A stretch of DNA of 64,000 nt from Helicobacteraceae bacterium (GCA_027038835.1 JALWGC010000014.1:186001-250000), one strand, 5' to 3'. Numbered from the stretch's first letter, positions 8,496 to 18,362 are shown. The notes: generated from the sequence alone by a model not told the origin. Program-made: numbers and translations.

Positions 8496-8516
8496 CTTGA
8501 CATTAAACGACTCAAG
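8496..8516. promoter_or_regulatory. HAIR-type operator 2 overlapping the grpE -35 box
   Basis: CTTGACA, seven bases, ACTCAAG: a second HAIR with exact N7 spacing. Its left arm contains the -35 box, so bound HspR would block RNA polymerase directly. The centres of the two operators are 49 bases apart. Confidence 0.8.
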
Positions 8517-8525
8517 TGATATAAT
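8497..8525 (+). promoter_or_regulatory. Strong sigma-70 promoter of grpE
   Basis: TTGACA (8497-8502), 17-base spacer, TATAAT (8520-8525). Transcription should start near 8532, about 30 bases before the grpE ATG; AAGGAG lies at 8535-8540. Confidence 0.85.
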
Positions 8526-8562
8526 ACGCTTGAAACTTATAAAAAAGGAGCACTAAACAACT

Positions 8563-9132
8563 ATGAGCGATAAAGAAAAAAAAGAATTAAACGAAGAAAC
8601 AACCCAAAACGAGACAATCGAAGAAGAACTTCAAGAGCCCGGGGAGCAACTCCAAGCCGATGAAGCACAAGCGGAAAACGAGCTTGACAAACTTCAAAAC
8701 GAGCTTGACGAGCTCAAAGATAAATACGCTCGCGTGTATGCCGACTTCGACAACGTCAAAAAACGTTTGGAGAAGGAAAAATACCAAGCTATCGAGTACG
8801 CGAACGAAAAGTTCGCAAAAGACATGATCCCCGTTCTTGATTCTCTCGAAGGTGCGCTCAAAGCCGCAGAGGGTGAAGCGGCTTGTGAAGACCTTTTAGA
8901 GAAAATGAAAGAAGGGATCGAGCTGACATACAAACTTTTCCTTACAAACCTCGAAAAACACGGGGTGGAAAAAGTCAGCCACGACGAACCGTTCGATCCG
9001 AACATCCATAACGCCGTCCAAAGTGTCGATCACGACGAAAAAGAAAGCGGCGAGATCGTGCAAACCTTCCAAACAGGATACAAATACAAAGGAAGAGCGC
9101 TTCGAGAAGCGATGGTGGTTGTCGCTAATTAG
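8563..9132 (+). CDS. grpE: GrpE nucleotide exchange factor
   Basis: GrpE releases ADP from DnaK during protein refolding in the cytoplasm. The 189-residue product has the usual form: an acidic disordered start, a long coiled coil (about 40-95, with LQNELDELKDKYARVYADFDN), a helical middle and the C-terminal beta domain signature HNAVQSVDHDEKESGEIVQT ending GRALREAMVVVAN. The distance from AAGGAG to ATG is somewhat long. In many Campylobacterota hrcA comes first in this operon; here none is present and the neighbour upstream is a divergent AsmA-like gene. Control is probably by HspR through the two HAIR sites. Confidence 0.97.
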   Translation: MSDKEKKELNEETTQNETIEEELQEPGEQLQADEAQAENELDKLQNELDELKDKYARVYADFDNVKKRLEKEKYQAIEYANEKFAKDMIPVLDSLEGALKAAEGEAACEDLLEKMKEGIELTYKLFLTNLEKHGVEKVSHDEPFDPNIHNAVQSVDHDEKESGEIVQTFQTGYKYKGRALREAMVVVAN

Positions 9133-9135
9133 TCG

Positions 9136-9165
9136 CTTCGCCACTTAGGTGGCAGAAGTTATTTT
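9136..9165 (+). terminator. Terminator between grpE and dnaK
   Basis: CTTCGCCAC, loop TTAG, GTGGC-A-GAAG gives a nine-base-pair stem with one bulged A, followed by TTATTTT. It begins four bases after the grpE stop, so much of the grpE transcript probably ends here. Confidence 0.6.
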
Positions 9166-9175
9166 GAAAATGGTT

Positions 9176-9181
9176 TATAAT
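9176..9181 (+). promoter_or_regulatory. Candidate second promoter, for dnaK
   Basis: TATAAT in GGTTTATAATTTCGCCGG. The same string TATAATTTCGCC occurs at the tRNA-Phe promoter (11360 onward). No clear -35. It would give dnaK its own long leader. Confidence 0.5.
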
Positions 9182-9239
9182 TTCGCCGGTTAAAAAATTA
9201 ACAACTTTAAAAACTTGAAATTTATCTAAATTTCATAAA

Positions 9240-9339
9240 GCACCAAAGGTGCGTGAGCTTCCCGCTGAGGGAAACTCAGCGTTAGCGTAGGTAGCGGGAT
9301 TTACTCCCGATACCGTATAAAAAGGGATCAGGTTCCCTT
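9240..9339 (+). other. Structured 5' leader of dnaK
   Basis: Several hairpins lie in the 239 bases between grpE and dnaK: GCACC/GGTGC (9240-9252), CGCTGAG/CTCAGCG (9263-9281) and AAGGGA/TCCCTT (9322-9339). TCCCGCT (9260-9266) can instead pair with AGCGGGA (9293-9299), which excludes the middle hairpin. The ribosome site AAAGGAG lies downstream at 9358-9364. No known RNA family was recognised. Confidence 0.45.
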
Positions 9340-9371
9340 GAATTTTTACAACAAATTAAAGGAGAGAAAAA

Positions 9372-11270
9372 ATGAGCAAAGTAATAGGAATAGACCTCGG
9401 AACAACTAACTCTTGTGTAGCTGTATATGAAGGTGGGGAAGCGAAAATCATCCCTAACAAAGAAGGAAAAAACACGACACCTTCAGTCGTAGCGTTTACC
9501 GACAAAGGGGAAGTGCTTGTAGGAGACCCTGCAAAACGTCAAGCTATCACCAACCCGAAAAAAACCATCAGTTCCGTCAAAAGAATCATGGGACTTATGT
9601 ACGATGAAGAAAAAACCAAAGAGGCGATGAACAAAGTTACCTACAACATCGTCAACAAAGACGGTAAAGCTGCAGTCGATGTCGATGGCAAAGTTTATAC
9701 CCCGGAAGAGATTTCGGCAAAAATCTTGATGAAACTCAAAGAGGATGCCGAAGCGTATCTCGGTGAAGAAGTTAGCGAAGCGGTCATCACCGTTCCGGCA
9801 TACTTCAACGACGCACAAAGAAAAGCGACAAAAGATGCAGGTGCGATTGCAGGCTTGAACGTTCTTAGAATCATCAACGAGCCGACAGCGTCCGCGCTTG
9901 CATACGGTCTTGACAAGAAAGGTGAAGAGAACGTTCTTGTTTACGACCTCGGTGGTGGTACGTTCGATGTTACGACACTCGAAATCGCAGACGGTACGTT
10001 CGAAGTTCTCTCGACTGACGGGAACGCGTTCCTTGGTGGGGACGACTTCGACAACCGCATCGTCGATTTCCTAAACGACGAGTTCAAAGCAAGCCACGGA
10101 ATCGACCTTAAAAACGACAAAATGGCATTGCAACGTCTCAAAGACGCGGCGGAAAATGCGAAAAAAGAACTCTCAAGCGCAACCGAGACGGAAATCAACT
10201 TGCCGTTTATCACGATGACCGAAGCCGGACCGCAACACTTGGTTGTCAAACTTACACGTGCGAAGTTCGAAGCGATGATCGATGATTTGGTAAGCGAAAC
10301 ACTCAGCCACATCGATACAGCAATGAAAGATGCCGACCTTAGCAAAAGCGACATCAACGAAATCATCATGGTAGGTGGTTCGACTCGTGTACCGAAAGTC
10401 CAAGAGGTGGTTTCAAATTACTTCGACGGTAAACAACTCAACAAAGGTGTGAACCCTGACGAAGTGGTTGCAGCGGGTGCGGCTATCCAAGGTGGTGTTC
10501 TCAAAGGAGACGTAAAAGACGTACTCTTGCTTGATGTTACTCCACTAAGTCTTGGTATCGAAACACTTGGCGGCGTTACGACTAAAATCATCGAAAAAGG
10601 GACAACTATCCCTGTCAAAAAATCGCAAGTGTTCTCAACTGCGGAAGACAACCAACCTGCAGTTACGATCCACGTCGTACAAGGGGAGAGAGAATTCGCA
10701 AAAGACAACAAGTCCCTTGGACAGTTCGAACTTAGCGACATTCCACCGGCACCAAGAGGCGTACCGCAAATCGAAGTTACATTCGACATCGATGCAAACG
10801 GTATCTTGAATGTAAGCGCTAAAGACAAAGGAACAGGTAAAGAGCAAAAAATCACCATTACAGGTTCGTCCGGTCTTAGCGAAGAAGAGATCGAAAAAAT
10901 GATCAAAGATGCCGAAGCGAACAAAGCCGAAGATGAAAAACGCAAAGCGCTTGTCGAGGCGAAAAACCAAGCTGACGCGCTCATCGCTCAAACCGAAAAA
11001 ACCCTTAACGAAGCGGGCGATAAAGTAGAAGCGAGCGAAAAAGCCTCTATCGAAGCGGCAATCAACGAGCTTAAAGAAACGCTCAAAGATGAAAACGCAA
11101 CTAAAGAGCAAATCGAAGCGGGTGTGAAAAAACTCACCGAAGCAAGCCACAAATTGGCTGAAACGATGTATAAACAAGAACAAGCAGGCGCGCAACAAAA
11201 CGCACAAGGCGGTGCGAACCAAGGCGCGAAAAAAGATGACGACGACGTCATCGATGCGGAGATAGAGTAA
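9372..11270 (+). CDS. dnaK: Chaperone DnaK (Hsp70)
   Basis: ATP-dependent chaperone of the cytoplasm working with GrpE and DnaJ. At 632 residues it has normal length. The N-terminal ATPase starts with [10 protein letters not shown] and carries [12 protein letters not shown] and [14 protein letters not shown]; the linker [16 protein letters not shown] leads to the substrate-binding domain, then a helical lid and a Gln/Ala/Gly-rich tail ending [11 protein letters not shown]. The start has a strong AAAGGAG site seven bases upstream. A terminator and a structured leader separate it from grpE, so expression may be set by both the HspR-controlled promoter and its own. No dnaJ is nearby. Confidence 0.98.
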   Translation: MSKVIGIDLGTTNSCVAVYEGGEAKIIPNKEGKNTTPSVVAFTDKGEVLVGDPAKRQAITNPKKTISSVKRIMGLMYDEEKTKEAMNKVTYNIVNKDGKAAVDVDGKVYTPEEISAKILMKLKEDAEAYLGEEVSEAVITVPAYFNDAQRKATKDAGAIAGLNVLRIINEPTASALAYGLDKKGEENVLVYDLGGGTFDVTTLEIADGTFEVLSTDGNAFLGGDDFDNRIVDFLNDEFKASHGIDLKNDKMALQRLKDAAENAKKELSSATETEINLPFITMTEAGPQHLVVKLTRAKFEAMIDDLVSETLSHIDTAMKDADLSKSDINEIIMVGGSTRVPKVQEVVSNYFDGKQLNKGVNPDEVVAAGAAIQGGVLKGDVKDVLLLDVTPLSLGIETLGGVTTKIIEKGTTIPVKKSQVFSTAEDNQPAVTIHVVQGEREFAKDNKSLGQFELSDIPPAPRGVPQIEVTFDIDANGILNVSAKDKGTGKEQKITITGSSGLSEEEIEKMIKDAEANKAEDEKRKALVEAKNQADALIAQTEKTLNEAGDKVEASEKASIEAAINELKETLKDENATKEQIEAGVKKLTEASHKLAETMYKQEQAGAQQNAQGGANQGAKKDDDDVIDAEIE

Positions 11271-11295
11271 ACCTCTATCTTCCAGCCGTTCAACC

Positions 11296-11311
11296 TGCCG
11301 TAAAAACGGTA
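11296..11311 (+). terminator. Weak hairpin downstream of dnaK
   Basis: TGCCGT-AAAA-ACGGTA forms a six-pair stem (one G-T pair) followed by an A/T-rich stretch with only short T runs. It may help end the dnaK transcript. Confidence 0.35.
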
Positions 11312-11359
11312 AATTTAGAAAATTTTCATTTTATAAGCTTTACTTCAGCAGTAAAACTG

Positions 11360-11365
11360 TATAAT
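11360..11365 (+). promoter_or_regulatory. -10 element of tRNA-Phe
   Basis: TATAAT in ACTGTATAATTTCGCC, 20 bases before the tRNA 5' end. It matches the candidate dnaK promoter over twelve bases. Confidence 0.55.
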
Positions 11366-11385
11366 TTCGCCACTTCAAAACAAAC

Positions 11386-11461
11386 GGCCTGTTAGCTCAG
11401 TCGGTAGAGCAAGTGACTGAAAATCACTGTGTCCTTGGTTCGATTCCGAGACAGGCCACCA
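11386..11461 (+). tRNA. tRNA-Phe (GAA)
   Basis: Complete cloverleaf: acceptor GGCCTGT pairs with ACAGGCC; D arm GCTC/GAGC; anticodon stem AGTGA/TCACT with loop CTGAAAA, giving anticodon GAA; T arm CTTGG-TTCGATT-CCGAG. Discriminator A is followed by an encoded CCA (11459-11461). Confidence 0.97.
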
Positions 11462-11512
11462 CTTCTAAAAAAACAATCCAAAGATTCGAAATTACCTCAC
11501 AAAAGATACTCG

Positions 11513-14416
11513 CTATCGACAAAGTAGTTTAGCGAACTCCTTGGCATCTATAGGTTTTGAAAAGTGATACCCCTGCATAAGATTGCATCCGTTTTTAAGC
11601 AAATACTCTTTTATCTCCCCGTTTTCGACCCCCTCTGCCAACACCTCAAGCCCCAATGCATTTCCAAGAGCGATGATAGCTTTGACTATCTCTTTGTTTT
11701 CCGTTTTCTCGTTCATATCGAGCACGAACGATTTGTCGATTTTTATCTGCGTTATCGGAAACTTCTTCAAATACAAAAACGAAGACTCCCCCGTCCCAAA
11801 GTCATCTACCGCCAATGCGATACCAAGCTTATGAAGTTTCAAAAACAACTTTACGTTTTCTTGCGCTCTTTGCATCACTTGCCGTTCGAGTATTTCGAGC
11901 TTGAGCCATTTTGGATCGAAGTCGTACTTTTCCAGTGTTCTTTGGAGTCGGTCGAAAAAATCGGGATTTTCAAGTTGTTTAACGGCAAGGTTGAGAGAAA
12001 GCACACCCGGGTCTTTCCCCTCTTTGCGCCATTTAGCAAACTGCGAGACGGCATTTTGCATCATCTGATTGTCTATTTCGATTATCAAATCGCTCTGCTC
12101 TGCTATGGGAATGAACTCGTCGGGAAAAATCACCCCTTTTTGCTTATCATGCCAGCGAATCAGCGCTTCCGCACCTACGATTTTGTTGCTCTCTCCCTCC
12201 ACAATAGGCTGATAGTAGGTTTGAAACTCCCCGTTTTTCAACGCTTTGTGAATACCGTTTTCTATTGCTATTTTTCTCGAGACGATTTGCGTCATCTCGT
12301 TGGAATAGAACCACATTCTGTTTCTACCGTCATGTTTGGCTTTATACATCGCCGTATCTGCGAATTTGACCAAATCATGCAGCTCTTGCGTATCGTCTGG
12401 ATAGATGCTAATACCGATACTGCATGAAATATAGAACGTATGGTCATCGATGGTATAAGGCTTGGAAATATCTTTTAAAATTTTTCGTGCTTTTCGCGCC
12501 ACTTCATCCAGATGTTTGATTTTTTCCATGATGATAGTGAACTCGTCTCCACCTATCCTTGCGACCGTATCGTCGGCTCTAATATTTCGCCGTAACCTAT
12601 TCGCCACTTCCATAAGGAGCTTGTCTCCCATTTCATGCCCGTAAGAGTCGTTTATCTCTTTGAACATATCCAAATCGATGAAGAACAAGGCAAATTTCAC
12701 CTTTTCTCTTTTGGCATGCGCTATGGCGTGTTGTAATCTATCGTAAAACAGAGTTCTATTGGTAAGCCCCGTCAGCCCATCGTAATTCGCTTGGCGGTAG
12801 AGTTTCGCTTCCATCTCTTTTCTGTTTTGAATATTTCGTAAAGAGGCGTAGATATATTGTTTATCTTCTATCGCGATAGGGGCAAGTTTTATCTCGAACC
12901 ATGTTTGGATATTGTCACCACCTCGATGTAACCACTCGAACTGAATCTCCTTACCGCTTCTGACCGTTTCTATGTAGTGTTTCGCCGCTTCATCGGACAA
13001 TCTGCCATCTGGTTGATATTTAGGTGAAATCTCCTGCGGCGTCAATCCTATGAGTTCTTTTTTGGAGGAGTATCGAAGTGCTTTGTACGCCGCCTCGTTG
13101 CAATCGACGATTTTTTCCCCATCGAGTAGCAAAATCCCTTCTGCCGATTTTTCGAAAAGTGTCTCGAATGCATTTTTTTGCTCTTGCAAAATCTTTCTGC
13201 TTTGTTTCACCTCTTCGCTAACGACGTTTATGAGATGTGCTAGAGCATTTATCGAGATTGCCTGATGACTGAATTCTTTTGCAAGTTTACGTATCTGCTT
13301 CGGTGTGTGGACCTTTTTCGATTCGCTCAGCACCAAAAGCGTCATAGTTTGGTTCAAGAACTCTTTTTTTCTCGCGCTGAAAAACTCCCCATGGGTGAAA
13401 AACCCACTCGATGGAGCGATATTTTTCAAAGGGTAAAGTTCGTTTTCTATATCGTCGTTGAGATAATGGCGTCTTGCAAGACAAGAGTATATAAATATCG
13501 CTTGGGCGGGACGGCGGGAGACATTAGTCGCTATTTGTGTCGATTTTTCGTAGATACTTTTGATATCGCCGTAACCAAACTGCACGACGTCCGACTCGCT
13601 AAAAGCTCCCGCGAAACTCAAGCTACCGTCTGGATGTACATCGCTCACCGCTCTTGAGACCAAAAAACCGTCCCGCTTGATTATCAGTGGAAACTCCGTT
13701 CCGCTTGCCGGTAGGGCTTTGGCGATATCCTCACCCAAATAGTGTCTATATGTATCGTAAGCGCTTCTATTTCCTATGGTATAGACTCGGTTTCCTTTGG
13801 CTTTGGTAACGGTGAGTTCGAGTCCTATTTTCGACCAGTTGTAACTGTAGTCCGCATAAACATGCAAATGCTCAGAATCAAGCGCGACAGCGACTGCACC
13901 TTTTTTGAGAATTTTATCGTTTGTAAAAACGTAAGTTCGTTTCGATTTTTCTCTATGTGCGGCTATTCCCCCTGCAATTGTTATCTTTTCATCGACGCTG
14001 TTGATCCCTTCGAGATATTTTTCACCCGAAGTGTTGTAGCAAGTTGCGAAGGTGATAAGTGCTTGGGTGTTTTTACCGACAAGCCTTTTTGCCAGCTCCC
14101 TACCGCTTGCGTACCCCTCGTCTTCATGCTCGTGCCACGACAGCTTCAGCGATGTTTTCTCGAACTCGCTAAAAGTGATGACCGCTCCGGTGAGTACCAC
14201 TTTGCCTTCAAGTATTTGCCCGTCGGTGGTCGTGCCTACTATCTTGGCTTTTTGAAAAAACCCACCAAGCTCGTCGAGCAATCGATGGATAAATTTCCTT
14301 TCGTTCTCATAGGTAAAAACCTGAATCAATAAAGCGGACGAATCGGTAATACCATGAGTTCGCACAAACTCTTCCAAGCCGCTCTTCTTTTCGTAATGAT
14401 AACTCACACTTTTCAT
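11513..14416 (-). CDS. FIST-PAS-GGDEF-EAL cyclic-di-GMP enzyme
   Basis: With the ATG at 14414-14416 the protein has 967 residues; a TTG further upstream would overlap pflA and is less likely. Domains in order are FIST_N and FIST_C (about 20-370), a coiled linker, PAS (about 420-535), GGDEF (about 545-705) and EAL (about 715-967). The cyclase motif IGGDEFT is intact, and an inhibitory RxxD site (RADD) sits five residues before it. In the EAL domain GAEALIRW, LEILERQVM, VDDFGTGESS and LAEGVE are all present, so both activities are possible. FIST domains bind small ligands such as amino acids. No membrane helix is seen, so the protein is cytosolic. It probably adjusts the c-di-GMP read by PelD and the riboswitch in this window. 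No Shine-Dalgarno sequence is obvious. Confidence 0.9.
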   Translation of the reverse strand: MKSVSYHYEKKSGLEEFVRTHGITDSSALLIQVFTYENERKFIHRLLDELGGFFQKAKIVGTTTDGQILEGKVVLTGAVITFSEFEKTSLKLSWHEHEDEGYASGRELAKRLVGKNTQALITFATCYNTSGEKYLEGINSVDEKITIAGGIAAHREKSKRTYVFTNDKILKKGAVAVALDSEHLHVYADYSYNWSKIGLELTVTKAKGNRVYTIGNRSAYDTYRHYLGEDIAKALPASGTEFPLIIKRDGFLVSRAVSDVHPDGSLSFAGAFSESDVVQFGYGDIKSIYEKSTQIATNVSRRPAQAIFIYSCLARRHYLNDDIENELYPLKNIAPSSGFFTHGEFFSARKKEFLNQTMTLLVLSESKKVHTPKQIRKLAKEFSHQAISINALAHLINVVSEEVKQSRKILQEQKNAFETLFEKSAEGILLLDGEKIVDCNEAAYKALRYSSKKELIGLTPQEISPKYQPDGRLSDEAAKHYIETVRSGKEIQFEWLHRGGDNIQTWFEIKLAPIAIEDKQYIYASLRNIQNRKEMEAKLYRQANYDGLTGLTNRTLFYDRLQHAIAHAKREKVKFALFFIDLDMFKEINDSYGHEMGDKLLMEVANRLRRNIRADDTVARIGGDEFTIIMEKIKHLDEVARKARKILKDISKPYTIDDHTFYISCSIGISIYPDDTQELHDLVKFADTAMYKAKHDGRNRMWFYSNEMTQIVSRKIAIENGIHKALKNGEFQTYYQPIVEGESNKIVGAEALIRWHDKQKGVIFPDEFIPIAEQSDLIIEIDNQMMQNAVSQFAKWRKEGKDPGVLSLNLAVKQLENPDFFDRLQRTLEKYDFDPKWLKLEILERQVMQRAQENVKLFLKLHKLGIALAVDDFGTGESSFLYLKKFPITQIKIDKSFVLDMNEKTENKEIVKAIIALGNALGLEVLAEGVENGEIKEYLLKNGCNLMQGYHFSKPIDAKEFAKLLCR

Positions 14417-14468
14417 GTGATTATGATACAGCAATAAACTTAATCTGTACTTTCGAAAATGCCAAGCG

Positions 14469-16835
14469 TTATTCGATCTCCAAAGCGCTTTTTGCAAGGT
14501 TCGCCCAAGCCGAAGCGGGGTCGGCTTTCATGGCAGCTTCGTACGCTTTTTTCGCTTCGTCGTCCCGCCATAGTTTCTCAAGTACGACCCCTTTGAGGTA
14601 AAGTGCGCGCGCTTTGTCCTCTTTGGAAAGATTCACGCCATCGAGAGACGCTACCACCTCGTAAGCGTCGTTGTAACGTTTTTTGTTCATGTAGGCTTGG
14701 TACAGCGCGAATTCCACAAACGGACTTTGTGCGTGTGAAGCCGTACGCTGTTGCAAATCGTAAAGTTTTTTACCGTATTTGATGACGATATTGTCGTCGT
14801 TTTTCGCTACACCGACGTTTATCATCGCAACATAGCGGTCGATATCTTTGTAACTGAGTCCAAAAAGTTTCTCTATCTTTTCTATCGTCGCGACCATACC
14901 GTCAAAATCTCCGACTCTGTCATACGCATCGAACAAAACTCTGTATATATCCTTATAGGGACTTTTTTCAATATTGTCTATAAGCGAAAGCAAGTCTTTG
15001 ATGGCGTCTATCGTTTCGCTGTAGTTCCCCGTCTCGAAATCGACTTTCGCATAGTAGTAGAGCCATTTTTTCTTCATCTCTACATCTTTTGTCGTAAGGT
15101 TTCGCTTGGCTATCGCTTTTGCTTTTAGGAAATCCGCCGCTTTGAAGAAACATTCATACAATCCAAAATCCCACTTGCTAGAAACCGAGACGTTGAAGTC
15201 GTTTTGAATGTCGAGTACGACTTGGCACTGTTTGTTCTCAAGCGCATTTTCCATCAGTCCCAAAGCGGCTTTTTGCACGATCTCGTTTTTGTCGGGATAT
15301 ACCTCTTTATCAAGCGATTCTATCTTCTCTTTTATTTGCAATATATCGCTGTACATCCGTTTTTCAAGCATCAATTTCGCTTTTTCGTACAACGCTTTCT
15401 CCCCTATCGGGTCGTCACCGTAACGCTTGATAAGTTCGTCGTATTTCGCAAGGAGTTTTTTCGTATCCGATTTCGACGTACCGAAAAATATCGAATCGCG
15501 CATCCGCTCCACTTCCTCGATGAAATTGCCGTCTGGAAACTCTTTTTGGTAGCGCTCCAACGCCGCTACCGCTTCTTCGTTTTTCTTCGCTTTTGCAAGC
15601 CACATACCCAAATAACGCAGATTTGCTTCGTAATCGTCATGTTTTTTCGACATATATTTCAACAATGCCGCATCTATTTTTGCAGCTATATCGTACTGTT
15701 TCGCTTCCGAGAGGTCGAACATAAGCTGTTTCGATTTGGCGTAATGCTCGAAAAAGAATTTCTCTTTGGCCTTTAGAATCTTCTTGAGATAGTATTTCGC
15801 TTTTTCGTACTTGTTTTGCATAGTATATAGCTTTGCCAAATTAAACGCCGCCATAGCCGCCACATCGATAGAGCGCGCCTCGCTTAGAGCTTTTTTGTAA
15901 AATTTTTGCGCTTTTTTATACTCACCCGAATCATACGCCATATCCCCTTTGTACACATACCCCCATTTGGCATAAACAGAGTCGGCATGCTCCAAGAAAA
16001 GGCGCTCGAAAAAATAATCCGCATCGGTGTATTGGCCGTTTTTGTAGTACGAAACCGCCACCATCAAAAGAACTTCGGGTATATTCTCGCTTGCTGAATG
16101 CTCACGCAAGTAGGTGTTAGAAAGGTTCACGACATCTTCGTACTGCTTGAGTTTGAAAAGCGATTTGATTTTATAATACAGCAATTCATCTCTAAAAAGG
16201 GTTTTTGGATACTGCATCAAAATCTCATCGACCGTCTCGGCGCAATCGGCGTATTTTCCTTTTTTGAACATCTCTTTGACATCCACGAACGCCCTGACGT
16301 CCTCGCTGTTTTTGATGTGAACTGGATTCCCTTTTAAATCAAGTCCGCCGACATACGGCAGTTCCTCGTTTTGCATAAAAAACGGAAACGATATCGACGT
16401 CGCTTTTTTCTCCTCCATCTTCACAACCGGCAATCGCTCTTTAAACCCTACCACTATCCAGCGCTTGGCTGTCGATGTGGTCGCATCGAACACGGTATCG
16501 TCGTTGACAAGGTCGAAGATGATGGGCTTGGCGAAGAGTTTGTATTTGGTTTTTACAATCAGAAAAAAGTTGTTTTTTCTCACCTTGGCATCGATGGTGA
16601 AAAACTCCGTCTTCAAAGGTTTGAAGCGCTCTTTAGGAAGTTTGGAAAAAACACATACAAGCTCTTTAGGTACACCCAGAGGATCGTTTTGTACTTCACA
16701 TGAAAAAGGGTCTTGGTTGAAGATATTGACAATACTGTAATCTTGATGATTTTCACTTCCGACCGAAAGCGTCAGCTCAAAAGCGAGCAAAGAAAGGGGC
16801 AAGAAAAAGAGGGCAAGAAAGAGTTTCTTTACCAC
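14469..16835 (-). CDS. pflA: Flagellar motor scaffold protein PflA
   Basis: The protein has 788 residues, matching the length of Campylobacter PflA, and is directly downstream of nuoN as in C. jejuni. A signal peptide (residues 1-18) precedes a beta-rich N-terminal domain (about 19-150). The rest is a chain of TPR-like helix pairs, for example AKWGYVYKGDMAYDSGEYKK and the C-terminal ARALYLKGVVLEKLWRDDEA. PflA lies in the periplasm and builds the medial disk that widens the flagellar stator ring; its loss paralyses the flagellum in C. jejuni. It lies 18 bases after nuoN and probably shares its transcript although it has no role in respiration. Confidence 0.85.
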   Translation of the reverse strand: MVKKLFLALFFLPLSLLAFELTLSVGSENHQDYSIVNIFNQDPFSCEVQNDPLGVPKELVCVFSKLPKERFKPLKTEFFTIDAKVRKNNFFLIVKTKYKLFAKPIIFDLVNDDTVFDATTSTAKRWIVVGFKERLPVVKMEEKKATSISFPFFMQNEELPYVGGLDLKGNPVHIKNSEDVRAFVDVKEMFKKGKYADCAETVDEILMQYPKTLFRDELLYYKIKSLFKLKQYEDVVNLSNTYLREHSASENIPEVLLMVAVSYYKNGQYTDADYFFERLFLEHADSVYAKWGYVYKGDMAYDSGEYKKAQKFYKKALSEARSIDVAAMAAFNLAKLYTMQNKYEKAKYYLKKILKAKEKFFFEHYAKSKQLMFDLSEAKQYDIAAKIDAALLKYMSKKHDDYEANLRYLGMWLAKAKKNEEAVAALERYQKEFPDGNFIEEVERMRDSIFFGTSKSDTKKLLAKYDELIKRYGDDPIGEKALYEKAKLMLEKRMYSDILQIKEKIESLDKEVYPDKNEIVQKAALGLMENALENKQCQVVLDIQNDFNVSVSSKWDFGLYECFFKAADFLKAKAIAKRNLTTKDVEMKKKWLYYYAKVDFETGNYSETIDAIKDLLSLIDNIEKSPYKDIYRVLFDAYDRVGDFDGMVATIEKIEKLFGLSYKDIDRYVAMINVGVAKNDDNIVIKYGKKLYDLQQRTASHAQSPFVEFALYQAYMNKKRYNDAYEVVASLDGVNLSKEDKARALYLKGVVLEKLWRDDEAKKAYEAAMKADPASAWANLAKSALEIE

Positions 16836-16853
16836 TGTGCCCTCCTTTTTCGT

Positions 16854-18362
16854 TTAGTAGCCGCTGTTGTAAACAAAACCACCTATAGCTTGCAATAGCG
16901 GATCTACCGCGATAAAAGCAAATATAGTTCCCACCGCGGCGATTCCGATGATAGTTTTCAAAGAAAGTGAAAGGTTGCTTCCTATCACTTTTTCGTATCT
17001 TGAATCTACCGGGTCTTTCATGAACATATAAACGATGAGTTTAAGATAGTAATACCCTGCGATCGCCGAGTTGAGTGCCATGATAAGCGCCAATACCGTA
17101 TAACCTGACGTTACCGCAGCACTTATAAGATACATTTTACCCCAAAAAAGCGCAAACGGCGGCACACCTGCAAGGCTGAGCATAAACAACGCCATGATGG
17201 TTGCTGCCATCGGCGAAGACTGCACAAGACCGGCGAACTTCTCGTATGAGTGATCGCTATTTTGCCCCGGGAGCATCTTTTTCTGTCTTGAAATCCAAAG
17301 CATGGAGAACGAACCAAGGTTAGTAAATGTGAAAAGAACCCAGTAAAGCAATAGCGCCGTGTTGGCTTGTGTCGTACCTATCATAACAGCCGCCATAGCG
17401 AATCCCGCATGACTGATGGAGCTGTATGCAAGCATCCTTTTGACATCGGTTTGTACCAAAGCCCACAAGTTCGCAGCCGTCATCGTCACGACGACAAATA
17501 CATAAAGAATCGCTTCTACCCAAACGAGACCGCTATGGATTAGGAACTCGAAAAAGCGCATCGCAACGATAAACGCCGCGATTTTAGGAACGATAGACAT
17601 ATAACCCGCCATCGCCGCACTTGAGCCTTCATAAACGTCAGGTGCCCAAGTATGAAACGGAACGAGGGAAAGTTTGAACGCGAAAGACGCGAGAATGAAC
17701 GCGAATCCAACCATCACGAAACCGATATCGCTAAATCCGTTGGCTACAAGAACGGTCGCTATTTGGTTGATTTCCACAGAACCGGTAACGGCATAGAAAA
17801 TCATCGAACCGAAACTGTAAAAACCTGCCGCCAAAGCACCCATAGTGAAGTATTTCACAGCCGCTTCGAAAGATTTTTCGCGGTTGTGCATAGCGATAAG
17901 CGTATATAGCGAAAGTGAAGCGGTCTCGAGCCCGACAAAAATCAAAATCAAGTTATCGGTCGCGACCATAAACTGGAACCCAGCGATCATGAACAAGAAA
18001 AGCGCGAAAAACTCCGGATAACTGAACTCATGAAAGCGCTTCGAGGTTAGTGCGAGCGGTATGAAAAGCATCGACGCGACAACGATGATAAACTGCGAAA
18101 CGATGGCCAAACCGTCAACGAGCATCACATCGAAAAGCCCAAGCAACGTTCCGTTTTGCATAAAAGCGCTCGAACTACCCGCTAGCGCCATGAAATCTGT
18201 AAAGAGGAACAAAATGCTCAGCATTACATATAAAGATTTGTCAATGTTGGACTTGAACAAATCGACTACCAAGATAAGCAAAGCACCCACGATCGGAATG
18301 AGCATCGGGGCGAGAGTCATCAGATTGAGCGACTCTAGGCTGACATTTACCGGCTCTAACAT
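16854..18362 (-). CDS. nuoN: Complex I subunit NuoN
   Basis: Antiporter-like membrane subunit of the proton-pumping respiratory complex, 502 residues with about 14 helices. Family motifs include the Glu/Lys channel residues in [19 protein letters not shown] and the broken helix region [19 protein letters not shown], plus [17 protein letters not shown]. Its start overlaps the nuoM stop by one base (TAATG). It is the last true complex I gene before pflA. Confidence 0.97.
   Translation of the reverse strand: MLEPVNVSLESLNLMTLAPMLIPIVGALLILVVDLFKSNIDKSLYVMLSILFLFTDFMALAGSSSAFMQNGTLLGLFDVMLVDGLAIVSQFIIVVASMLFIPLALTSKRFHEFSYPEFFALFLFMIAGFQFMVATDNLILIFVGLETASLSLYTLIAMHNREKSFEAAVKYFTMGALAAGFYSFGSMIFYAVTGSVEINQIATVLVANGFSDIGFVMVGFAFILASFAFKLSLVPFHTWAPDVYEGSSAAMAGYMSIVPKIAAFIVAMRFFEFLIHSGLVWVEAILYVFVVVTMTAANLWALVQTDVKRMLAYSSISHAGFAMAAVMIGTTQANTALLLYWVLFTFTNLGSFSMLWISRQKKMLPGQNSDHSYEKFAGLVQSSPMAATIMALFMLSLAGVPPFALFWGKMYLISAAVTSGYTVLALIMALNSAIAGYYYLKLIVYMFMKDPVDSRYEKVIGSNLSLSLKTIIGIAAVGTIFAFIAVDPLLQAIGGFVYNSGY

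Noticed and set aside
9241-9300. A known riboswitch or 6S-like RNA in the dnaK leader
   Set aside because: Hairpins are clear, but no conserved core of a known family could be matched.
8376-9371. CIRCE element or hrcA gene near grpE-dnaK
   Set aside because: No TTAGCACTC-N9-GAGTGCTAA and no hrcA-like reading frame; the repeats fit HAIR instead.
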